Shown here piece by piece: positions 1 to 5,746 of a stretch of DNA of 9,988 nucleotides. The notes under the pieces are model-generated. The model was not told the origin of the DNA. It made no database searches and saw only the letters and a list, made by a program, of their open reading frames with translations. A program made the position numbers and the translations under genes. Source of the DNA: Spirochaeta sp. (GTDB lineage: Bacteria > Spirochaetota > Spirochaetia > Sphaerochaetales > Sphaerochaetaceae). Positions within the stretch are counted from its first letter, which is position 1. Each line of letters begins with the position of its first letter. Location: contig JAIMZO010000037.1 of NCBI GenBank assembly GCA_020054965.1, forward strand, positions 1 to 9,988, written 5' to 3'.

Positions 1-551
1 TTCTTGAAGGTCAGGTTTCCTGCGAAAGAGAAGGTAAGATTCATATCCAATGCTCGTTGTGCGAATGCCCAATCTTCTCCAAAGCAGTGGAGAATCCCAC
101 CCTTTGGTGGAAGCTTTTCCTTGAGTATGGGTAGTAGGTCTTCACCTGCGTTTCTGTTGTGGATAATCACAGGAAGGTCGAGATGTTTGGCAATCTCAAG
201 ATGCTTGAGCATCAGCTCTATCTGCGCAGTCTTATCGCCCCCGAACATATGGTAATAGTCCAGTCCTGTCTCCCCAATGGCAATGACACGTTTCTTTTTT
301 GCATGGGAGATGACCCTCTCTTCCCAATCATGCCCTGGATGGGCTACTTCGGTAGGGGAGACCCCTACTGCATGGTAGACATCCTTTGCGCTCTCCAAAT
401 TGGTGTAGGTCTTTTCAAAATCGCTTAAACTGTTGCAGATGCTCACAACATGCTTGACCGACTTGACTTTGGCAAGTTGGACAGCAAGCAGTTGTTCCAT
501 TTTGTCATCCTGGATCAGCCCGATGTGGGCGTGCGTGTCAAACAGTTGCAT
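1..551 (-). CDS. tatD: TatD-family metal-dependent hydrolase (3' end beyond the window)
   Basis: The reverse strand encodes the first 183 residues of a TatD-family protein, with no stop before the window edge. The family consists of TIM-barrel metal-dependent hydrolases of the amidohydrolase superfamily; characterised members are 3'-5' exonucleases/DNases or D-aminoacyl-tRNA deacylases. Family length is about 255-265 residues, so roughly the last third is missing. Metal-site motifs are visible in order: DTHAHI (His7, His9), GETGLDYY (Glu94), PVIIHNR (His131) and GILHCF (His155). The ATG at 549-551 is chosen because MQLFDTHAHIG is the usual family N-terminus and an AAGGAG ribosome-binding site sits a few bases upstream. 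Family DNA: the usual HTRDA after the third motif reads HNRNA here, a mild variant. It diverges from the PSP1 gene and has its own strong promoter. The exact substrate cannot be read from sequence. Family assignment is very secure. Confidence 0.95.
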   Translation of the reverse strand, partial: MQLFDTHAHIGLIQDDKMEQLLAVQLAKVKSVKHVVSICNSLSDFEKTYTNLESAKDVYHAVGVSPTEVAHPGHDWEERVISHAKKKRVIAIGETGLDYYHMFGGDKTAQIELMLKHLEIAKHLDLPVIIHNRNAGEDLLPILKEKLPPKGGILHCFGEDWAFAQRALDMNLTFSFAGNLTFK

Positions 552-596
552 ACTGACTCCTTGAGAAGCTTACCAGCCTGTGTGGAGGATGGGTCC

Positions 597-625
597 ACTA
601 TAGCATGGGAGGTGTGAGCCGTCAA
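597..625 (-). promoter_or_regulatory. Sigma70-type promoter for the tatD-family gene
   Basis: On the reverse strand, TTGACG (620-625) and TATAGT (597-602) are separated by exactly 17 bp. Each box matches five of six consensus bases. Transcription would start near 590, giving a leader of roughly 40 nt before the ATG at 551. This is one of the two best promoter matches in the window. Confidence 0.75.
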
Positions 626-673
626 TGTTGTAACTCATAGGTAGCAAAATAGTTATATACATATGTTGAGAGT

Positions 674-702
674 TTGACAATTTGTTATTGACGTGGTAGC
701 TT
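674..702 (+). promoter_or_regulatory. Candidate promoter for the PSP1/RicT-like gene
   Basis: A perfect TTGACA (674-679) is followed after 17 bp by a weak -10, TAGCTT (697-702). The start site would be near 709, about 30 nt before the ATG. About 50 bp of AT-rich DNA separates this -35 from that of the divergent tatD promoter; it holds an 8-bp palindrome, ACATATGT (659-666). The -10 is poor, so the call is tentative. Confidence 0.4.
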
Positions 703-738
703 TACTCCAGTACCACCGTCAGATGGCAAAGGATATAG

Positions 739-1833
739 ATGAAACGAGAACGAACGAATGCCGATAGCCGTGTCCAGAAGAACCGGCCATCAAGAGGTTA
801 TATATATTTGGTTAAGAACCCTTCTTCAAATGAGATGAGCATCTGCGCCTGGGACTCTGTGTTGTATCCAGGAACCTCAGTGGTTGCTCCCACCCGTTAT
901 GGACTTGACCTTGGGGTCATTGTCTCCGCTGCAGACCAACTGGGTAAGTCCTACGAACCCGGTTGTGACCAACCGAGATCTGCATGTTTTCATGCAGAAT
1001 CCTGTCTTCCCAGGGAAGAGCGTGAAGAGGTGTATGCAGGGGAGCCACAGGAAGCGTTGCCTTCCTACTCCCCGGAAAAGGATGAGGATCCGTGCGAATC
1101 CTGTGCCGGGTGCAATCCCTCAAGAGAACCTGAAGAGGTTGATATCTCAGGAGATGTTGTATGGATTGACCGTCTTGCGACTCCCTCAGATATGAGTCGC
1201 TACCAGGAGCAGTCAGAGAAAGAGGATGAAGCGATGCGAATCTGCCGCGAGAAAATCGCTCATCACAAGCTTGATATGAAACTGGTGACTGCCCACTTCC
1301 TGCTTGGAGAACCGAAGATTATTTTCTTTTTCACTGCAGATGTGCGTGTGGACTTTCGTGAATTGGTCAAGGATTTGGTTTCTGTCTTCCGTATCCGAAT
1401 AGAGCTGAGGCAGATTGGGGTCAGGGATGAGAGTAGGGTGCTTGGGGGTCTTGCAGTCTGTGGACGTGATTATTGTTGTCACAGTGTGACAGACAAACTC
1501 AATCCTGTCTCCATCAAGATGGCCAAGGAGCAAAATCTTTCTCTGAATTCCATGAAGATCTCAGGACCTTGTGGGAGATTGCTTTGTTGTCTTTCCTATG
1601 AATATGATTTTTATGTGGAGGAAAAACGTAACTATCCTCCCGAAGGAAGCAAATTAAGGGTTGGCCATGACTTGATGAAAGTTCATGAAGTTAACATACT
1701 GTCGAAACGTGTCATGCTCAGTGGAAGTGAAGGAAGAATGCTTACCATCCCGCAGAATGCGGTATTTTTCAATATTGACACCAAGCGATGGGAGCTTGAG
1801 AAGGAGTTTGCGGACGAATTTTTGTCAAATTGA
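739..1833 (+). CDS. PSP1 domain protein, RicT (YaaT) homologue with a Cys-rich insertion
   Basis: The protein has 364 residues. The diagnostic PSP1 block lies at about 236-290: GGLAVCGRDYCC, then PVSIKMAKEQNLSLN, then KISGPCGRLLCCLSYE. These are the conserved cysteines of the family (here Cys241, 246, 247, 278, 283, 284). In Bacillus subtilis the homologue RicT forms a complex with RicA and RicF that carries [4Fe-4S] clusters and acts with RNase Y in mRNA maturation. That role is family knowledge; partners are not visible here. Residues about 20-63 match the start of the PSP1 fold. Between them lies an unusual acidic insertion (about 73-135) carrying six more cysteines at 76, 83, 89, 119, 122 and 125, which makes the protein longer than the roughly 275 residues of the Bacillus form. 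The ATG at 739 follows AAAGGA (728-733) by five bases. I see no terminator after the gene; the next promoter starts 15 bp downstream. Confidence 0.93.
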   Translation: MKRERTNADSRVQKNRPSRGYIYLVKNPSSNEMSICAWDSVLYPGTSVVAPTRYGLDLGVIVSAADQLGKSYEPGCDQPRSACFHAESCLPREEREEVYAGEPQEALPSYSPEKDEDPCESCAGCNPSREPEEVDISGDVVWIDRLATPSDMSRYQEQSEKEDEAMRICREKIAHHKLDMKLVTAHFLLGEPKIIFFFTADVRVDFRELVKDLVSVFRIRIELRQIGVRDESRVLGGLAVCGRDYCCHSVTDKLNPVSIKMAKEQNLSLNSMKISGPCGRLLCCLSYEYDFYVEEKRNYPPEGSKLRVGHDLMKVHEVNILSKRVMLSGSEGRMLTIPQNAVFFNIDTKRWELEKEFADEFLSN

Positions 1834-1847
1834 TATAAAGCATTGTA

Positions 1848-1876
1848 TTGACCCATTTTATAGACTGTGATATGTT
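1848..1876 (+). promoter_or_regulatory. Promoter for the rpsT-HU-lnt-cinA unit
   Basis: TTGACC (1848-1853) and TATGTT (1871-1876) are separated by 17 bp; they match five and four of six consensus bases. The start site would be near 1883, leaving an S20 leader of about 76 nt. The boxes lie just after the PSP1 stop codon, in the intergenic gap, as expected for a new unit. Confidence 0.6.
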
Positions 1877-1936
1877 TTTAGACCGTCGGTACTTTGTTGC
1901 CGATCTCAACTTTAATAAATGAAATACGTATTCAAG

Positions 1937-1958
1937 GTAATATGTTTGGAGGTATTAC
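1937..1958 (+). promoter_or_regulatory. Hairpin presenting the rpsT ribosome-binding site in its loop
   Basis: GTAATA (1937-1942) and TATTAC (1953-1958) form a perfect 6-bp inverted repeat directly before the GTG start. The ten-base loop holds most of the Shine-Dalgarno GGAGGT (1948-1953); its last base opens the stem. The stem is mostly A-U, so its stability is low. A perfect 10-bp palindrome, AATACGTATT (1923-1932), lies just upstream and could compete with it. A regulatory role is inferred only. Confidence 0.3.
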
Positions 1959-2234
1959 GTGATTAACAGGTCTGCTGAAAAAAGAGAGCGACAGAGCCAA
2001 GTCCGGAAAATGAGAAACCGCGCAACCAAGAGCACTATGCGCACCGCAATCAAGAAATTTGATTCTGCTGTAACTGCCGGGGACAAGGAAGCTGCCGCTA
2101 CTGCTTTGGCTTTAAGTCTCAAGCTGCTTGATTCAACTGCTGGAAAGGGTGTCATCCACCACAACACAGCCAACCGCAAGAAATCCAGATTGCAGAGCCG
2201 TTTCAATAAGATGACCAACCAGGCTGCTGTATAA
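1959..2234 (+). CDS. rpsT: 30S ribosomal protein S20
   Basis: This 91-residue basic protein has the S20 pattern. An N-terminal Lys/Arg-rich stretch (SAEKRERQSQVRKMRNRATK) is followed by an Ala-rich middle and a C-terminal NTANRKKSRLQSRFNKM, close to the family's HkNxAARkKSRLxkkl ending. S20 binds 16S rRNA in the body of the small subunit early in assembly. The start is GTG at 1959, five bases after GGAGGT; no ATG in frame gives a sensible N-terminus. In E. coli, rpsT also uses a non-AUG start (UUG), which matters for its translational autoregulation, so the GTG here may be functional; that extension is inferred. It is the first gene of its unit, with the HU/IHF-like gene 79 bp downstream. Confidence 0.95.
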   Translation: MINRSAEKRERQSQVRKMRNRATKSTMRTAIKKFDSAVTAGDKEAAATALALSLKLLDSTAGKGVIHHNTANRKKSRLQSRFNKMTNQAAV

Positions 2235-2254
2235 TCAATAAATCAGAATGATGA

Positions 2255-2279
2255 ACGTACCGATTGTTGATTGGTATGT
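2255..2279 (+). other. Hairpin in the rpsT-HU intergenic gap
   Basis: ACGTACCGAT (2255-2264) pairs with ATTGGTATGT (2270-2279) over ten base pairs, two of them G-U, around a five-base loop. No T-run follows, so it is not an intrinsic terminator. It may be an mRNA processing or stabilising structure, or part of an operator, since it overlaps the -35 of a candidate promoter. The structure is seen in the sequence; its role is unknown. Confidence 0.5.
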
Positions 2280-2294
2280 AAACATGCGTATAGA
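2267..2294 (+). promoter_or_regulatory. Candidate internal promoter for the HU/IHF-like gene
   Basis: TTGATT (2267-2272) and TATAGA (2289-2294) are 16 bp apart, each matching four of six consensus bases. Transcription would start near 2301, only about a dozen bases before the ATG. Such a promoter would let the abundant DNA-binding protein be expressed independently of S20. Matches are modest. Confidence 0.35.
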
Positions 2295-2313
2295 ACGTGT
2301 TTAAGGAGTAACC

Positions 2314-2634
2314 ATGGCAGGACCAAAGTTGACAAAAGCAGCCATAATCGAGAGTCTCCATGAGAAGCATGGACTGAATAGGGCCGACATTCATACAATC
2401 ATTGATGAGTTCTTTGAAGAAGTGAAAAAAGGTCTCCGGAATGATCAGGTCATTGAGCTTCGTGGATTTGGAACATTTGAGGTTCGCACTCGTAAGGGCC
2501 GTGAAAAAGCGCGTAATCCAAAGACTGGCGCCATTGTTGCCGTCGAAACACATGGAGTTGCCATTTTCCGTCCAGGCAAAGAACTCAAGGACTATGTGTG
2601 GGATTTGCGTGATAACAAGCCGGAGAAGGAATAA
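2314..2634 (+). CDS. HU/IHF-family DNA-binding protein
   Basis: The product has 106 residues with the complete HU/IHF fold. Two N-terminal helices (about 6-46, LTKAAIIESLHEKHGL onward) form the dimer core. The GFGTFEVRTRKGR strands follow at about 51-63, then the DNA-contacting arm with the signature RNPKTG (about 67-72), then FRPGKELKD. Family members work as dimers that bend and compact DNA. The RNP arm proline, which intercalates at kinks, is present. The protein is about 12-16 residues longer than a typical HU, with a charged C-terminal tail (DLRDNKPEKE). VIELRGFGTFEVR is somewhat IHF-like, but a single such gene cannot be assigned to HU or IHF from sequence alone, so no symbol is given. 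The ATG at 2314 follows AAGGAG (2303-2308) by five bases. It sits between rpsT and lnt with 34 bp to lnt, consistent with co-transcription. Confidence 0.95.
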   Translation: MAGPKLTKAAIIESLHEKHGLNRADIHTIIDEFFEEVKKGLRNDQVIELRGFGTFEVRTRKGREKARNPKTGAIVAVETHGVAIFRPGKELKDYVWDLRDNKPEKE

Positions 2635-2668
2635 CCTTCTACGTTTTTAATGATTAGGAGAAGATCTC

Positions 2669-4333
2669 TTGGTTGACTTGCATGCAAGACGGAACCTCAG
2701 AACGGTTTGTTCTGAGGTTCTTGTGCTATTAGTATCGGCATTTATCTACTCAATTGCCTTCCCTGGCCTCATTTCGGCCAATGGTATTGGGTTTGTCGCA
2801 ATGGTGTCCCTGATTCCTGTATTTGCAGTGATCAGGAACACAAGCTGGAAGCTGACCCCCCTCTACGGTTTCTTCTACGGTTTCATGTTCTATCTCTTCT
2901 TCAACTACTGGCTCAAGACCTTCCATCCCCTTGCAATCCTGATCGTACCGATTATCAAGGGAGGGGAGATGCTGATACTCTTTCCCGTGCTCAAGGCAGC
3001 GCAGGAGCTGTTCAAGAAATACGGGTATCTAGTTGAAGCATTGGTATGGGTTGCCTACTCATATCTGAGTCAGGATTGGTTTGCAGGGTATCCCTATGGG
3101 ACCCTGGGGTCTGCCGTCTACCGCTATCTTCCTCTTATCCAGATTTCAGAAATTTTTGGAATCTGGGGGGTTACATTCCTTCTGGTGATGCCTCAGACTT
3201 TCCTTGGTGCATTTCTTCATCGTTGGTTCAATGACAGGGAATACTCCCTGAAAAGGTATCTGAGGGAACACCTCGTATTTATCATTGCCTATGGGATAGC
3301 TCTCCTTGCTACCCTGGTCTTCGGGTTTGCTTCCTTGGCTTACTGGAATGCACAGGAGCCTGATAAAACCTGGAGAGTGGCTACCATTCAGCATAGTGCA
3401 GATACATGGGAGGGTGGGTATACCACCTACAAACGGAACTTCAACACGTTGCGCAAGATGAGCCTGGAAGCATTAAGCGAAGATCCCGATATTATTCTCT
3501 GGTCTGAGACAGCCTTCGTGCCATCAGTTGCTTGGCATGAGAACTATCCTTCCGACCCTGCAACCTCCGCCTTGGTAGAGGAGTTTGTTGAGTTCGGCAA
3601 GTCTCTTCCCATTCCCCTGGTAACGGGTAACCCTGAAGGAGTTATTGAAGACCCCAGTAAGCCTGCTTTCAGTGAGGATGGCTCATGGAACCGCACCGAT
3701 TACAACACGGTCATATTCTTTGAAGACGGAAGGATCAAGAATACCTATAGAAAACAACATCTGGTGCCATTCACAGAACACTTTCCCTATGAAAAGCAGA
3801 TGCCATGGCTCTATAATCTCCTGCTTGCAAATGATTATAACTGGTGGGAGACCGGCTATGACCCTGTGGTATTTGAGACTGAGGAGGGGGTGAAGTTCTC
3901 TACCCCGATATGCTTTGAGGATGTCTTCGGGTATCTGAACGCTGACTTTGTTGCCAGTGGCGCAGATGTCATCGTAAACATGACCAATGATGGGTGGTCG
4001 AAAGCTGTCCCCGCTGAGATGCAACATCTTGGTTTGGCTGTCTTCCGTTCCATTGAGAACCGAAGAACCACAGTCCGCGGAACCAATAGCGGAATGACCT
4101 GTGTAATTGATGTTACCGGAAAGATAATTGATCCTATGGAACCATTTACCGTTGGCTACCATATTTATGATGTACCGGTATTCAGCGGAGAGACACACGG
4201 GTATACCATATATACACGGTATGTGAATTGGTTTGCACATCTAACCGTCTATCTATCAGCAATCCTTCTTGCAGGAGGTGTGCTGTATCGTTTGTATCGT
4301 TATTTCACCAAGAACAGGCAGAAACCAGAATGA
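2669..4333 (+). CDS. lnt: Apolipoprotein N-acyltransferase
   Basis: This 554-residue integral membrane enzyme transfers an acyl chain from phospholipid to the N-terminal cysteine of apolipoproteins, the last step of lipoprotein maturation at the outer face of the inner membrane. Hydrophobic segments fill residues about 15-225, with one more at about 521-542 anchoring the C-terminus. Between them lies the nitrilase-like domain with the full catalytic triad: Glu280 in ILWSETAF, Lys362 in YRKQHLVPF and Cys415 in TPICFED. Glu370 (VPFTEHFP) matches a further conserved active-site Glu. The start is TTG at 2669, eight bases after TAGGAG (2655-2660). It gives a positively charged N-terminus before the first membrane helix, as expected. 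A downstream GTG (codon 19) would remove that segment. A perfect 12-bp hairpin starts 23 bases into the gene. The 3' end overlaps cinA by four bases (ATGA). Confidence 0.96.
   Translation: MVDLHARRNLRTVCSEVLVLLVSAFIYSIAFPGLISANGIGFVAMVSLIPVFAVIRNTSWKLTPLYGFFYGFMFYLFFNYWLKTFHPLAILIVPIIKGGEMLILFPVLKAAQELFKKYGYLVEALVWVAYSYLSQDWFAGYPYGTLGSAVYRYLPLIQISEIFGIWGVTFLLVMPQTFLGAFLHRWFNDREYSLKRYLREHLVFIIAYGIALLATLVFGFASLAYWNAQEPDKTWRVATIQHSADTWEGGYTTYKRNFNTLRKMSLEALSEDPDIILWSETAFVPSVAWHENYPSDPATSALVEEFVEFGKSLPIPLVTGNPEGVIEDPSKPAFSEDGSWNRTDYNTVIFFEDGRIKNTYRKQHLVPFTEHFPYEKQMPWLYNLLLANDYNWWETGYDPVVFETEEGVKFSTPICFEDVFGYLNADFVASGADVIVNMTNDGWSKAVPAEMQHLGLAVFRSIENRRTTVRGTNSGMTCVIDVTGKIIDPMEPFTVGYHIYDVPVFSGETHGYTIYTRYVNWFAHLTVYLSAILLAGGVLYRLYRYFTKNRQKPE
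2692..2720 (+). repeat. Perfect 12-bp inverted repeat inside the 5' end of lnt
   Basis: GAACCTCAGAAC (2692-2703) and GTTCTGAGGTTC (2709-2720) are exact reverse complements around a five-base loop, GGTTT. A G-T pair (2691/2721) could extend the stem. It covers about codons 8-18 of lnt, starting 23 bases after the TTG. No T-run follows, so it is not an ordinary intrinsic terminator. In mRNA it would be very stable and could affect initiation or early elongation. The structure is certain; its function is inferred. Confidence 0.85.
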
Positions 4334-5595
4334 CCTATACCAGTGCTGCTCTCTTTATCATTGGAACCGAATTGACTCGGGGGGTCATTGCTGACCGCCA
4401 TACCCAAGTCATCTCAAGTCAGTTGACCCAGTTGGGGTATCGTGTTGATCGGATGGTGCTCGTCCCTGATGACGGTACCATCGGAGATGTCCTGCGGGAC
4501 TGCATCGATAATTGTGATCTGGTAGTGATGACTGGCGGGCTTGGGCCAACCAGTGACGATATGACTCGGACCATTGTTGCCAATCTTGCCAAGGTCCCTC
4601 TGGTCCGTAACCAGGAAGCCTTCGATACCCTGTATGCACGAATTGGACAACGGATCTGGGGTGCCAATGAACAACAGACCATGATCCCTGAGGGCTTTGA
4701 GCTTATTCCAAATCCACTCGGGACAGCTCCTGGATTCAAAGGATTCATACCCAATGGAGGACGACAGATTGCCTGTGTGGCAATGCCAGGCCCCCCCAGG
4801 GAGATGCATCCCATGTTCTTTGAACAGGTAATCCCCTGGCTTGCCCAATTGATCGGGCATGACGATTTTTCTCGTAGTGAGTATTCTACTTTCCTTATCC
4901 CTGAATCTAAGCTGGAAGAACTTTGCAAGTCCATTTCCTTCAATGGAATGCAGTGGGGTACCCGTTTCCAGGATTTGAAGATAAGCTTGTATCTCGTAGG
5001 CAGCAGTGCAGCCGATCGGGCAGAAATGGCAAACCGTCTTCGATCCCTGGTAGGGGAATGTCTGGTGGTTGATGGGGATGTCCAGCCGTTGACTTTGCTT
5101 ACTTCGTTGCTTGAAGAACGAGGAGAGACCATCAGCACGGCTGAGAGCTGTACCTCCGGTTATATTGCAAAGCTACTCACCGACCAGGCAGGTAGTTCTG
5201 CATGGTTCTGGGGTGGGGTGGCAAGCTACGCGAATGAGGCAAAGAAGCACTTGCTTGGCGTACGAGATGAGACCCTGGAGCAATATGGGGCAGTCAGTGA
5301 AGCATGTGTCCTGGAGATGGCTGAGGGAATGAGGCGTGTCTCGGGAACTGATTGGGCGCTCTCGGTAAGTGGCATTGCCGGACCTGATGGAGGGACACCT
5401 GAAAAGCCGGTAGGAACTGTATGGTTTGGCTTTGCCTCAAAAACTCGGGAGAGTGCAGCGGTAGAAGTACATATCTCATCCTACGGGAGGGATTCGGTAA
5501 GAAGAAGGGCCTCGGTAATGGCATTGATTCTTGCAAGCCAATACCTCAAAGGAGCCTGCTTGCTTGACACTGTTAAGAAGTGGCAATATATTTAA
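4330..5595 (+). CDS. cinA: CinA family protein (MoCF-like domain plus NMN deamidase domain)
   Basis: From the ATG at 4330 the protein has 421 residues, normal for two-domain CinA. The N-terminal COG1058/MoCF-like domain (1 to about 170) shows IIGTELTRG, MTGGLGPTSDDMTR (68-80) and AMPGPPREM (151-159). The C-terminal CinA/PncC domain (about 255-415) shows STAESCTSG (269-277), GGVASYANEAK and SVSGIAGPDGGTPEKPVGTV (345-364). Characterised members hydrolyse ADP-ribose with the N-terminal domain and nicotinamide mononucleotide with the C-terminal domain, recycling NAD by-products. The name comes from competence induction in Streptococcus, which need not apply here. An in-frame ATG at 4228 would add 34 residues but lies inside lnt and departs from the family N-terminus. 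The 4330 start overlaps the lnt stop as ATGA, suggesting translational coupling; no strong ribosome-binding site is visible. The rho promoter lies within the last codons. Confidence 0.95.
   Translation: MTYTSAALFIIGTELTRGVIADRHTQVISSQLTQLGYRVDRMVLVPDDGTIGDVLRDCIDNCDLVVMTGGLGPTSDDMTRTIVANLAKVPLVRNQEAFDTLYARIGQRIWGANEQQTMIPEGFELIPNPLGTAPGFKGFIPNGGRQIACVAMPGPPREMHPMFFEQVIPWLAQLIGHDDFSRSEYSTFLIPESKLEELCKSISFNGMQWGTRFQDLKISLYLVGSSAADRAEMANRLRSLVGECLVVDGDVQPLTLLTSLLEERGETISTAESCTSGYIAKLLTDQAGSSAWFWGGVASYANEAKKHLLGVRDETLEQYGAVSEACVLEMAEGMRRVSGTDWALSVSGIAGPDGGTPEKPVGTVWFGFASKTRESAAVEVHISSYGRDSVRRRASVMALILASQYLKGACLLDTVKKWQYI
5564..5592 (+). promoter_or_regulatory. Strong sigma70-type promoter for rho, inside the cinA 3' end
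   Basis: A perfect TTGACA (5564-5569), a 17-bp spacer and TATATT (5587-5592, five of six matches) lie over the last cinA codons. Transcription would begin near 5599, about 148 nt before the rho ATG. Best forward-strand promoter match in the window. Confidence 0.75.
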
Positions 5596-5598
5596 AGA

Positions 5599-5746
5599 AC
5601 CAAACAGCGGAAAGAATTATCAGTAAGTACGTTCCAATTCCGCATATTCTTACATTCTGTATTACAAATTAAGGAACTGGGCACTAGGTGTACCTTTATA
5701 GAGATGAGGTGCAACATATTTTCCCTTTTCCGTTGGAGTTGATCCT
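5599..5746 (+). promoter_or_regulatory. Long rho mRNA leader with two possible leader peptides
   Basis: About 148 nt separate the predicted start site from the rho ATG. A 6-bp perfect inverted repeat, GCGGAA (5607-5612) and TTCCGC (5638-5643), lies near its 5' end. Two short frames run toward rho: ATG 5704 to TGA 5740-5742 (12 codons, [12 protein letters not shown]), ending four bases before the rho start, and GTG 5688 to TAG 5763-5765 (25 codons), overlapping it. The second has AAGGA (5671-5675) 12 bases upstream; the first has only a weak site. E. coli rho also has a leader with attenuation by its own product. Whether either peptide is made is unknown. Confidence 0.4.

Noticed and set aside
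159..428. Forward open frame of 89 codons opposite tatD
   Set aside because: It is antisense to a gene with all TatD metal-site motifs, and its translation has no recognisable domain.
2692..2720. Hairpin in lnt as an intrinsic terminator for the HU/IHF-like gene
   Set aside because: No T-run follows on either strand, and the hairpin is inside a well-supported coding region.
3683..4240. Reverse-strand open frame of 185 codons across lnt
   Set aside because: It is antisense to the Lnt catalytic domain and shows no domain features.
4228..4329. A 34-residue upstream extension of CinA from an ATG at 4228
   Set aside because: It lies inside lnt, does not resemble the CinA N-terminus, and the ATG at 4330 gives the family start with a typical ATGA overlap.
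4419..5138. Reverse-strand open frame of 239 codons across cinA
   Set aside because: The forward frame encodes both CinA domains with intact motifs; the reverse translation looks like a shadow, with no upstream promoter or ribosome-binding site.
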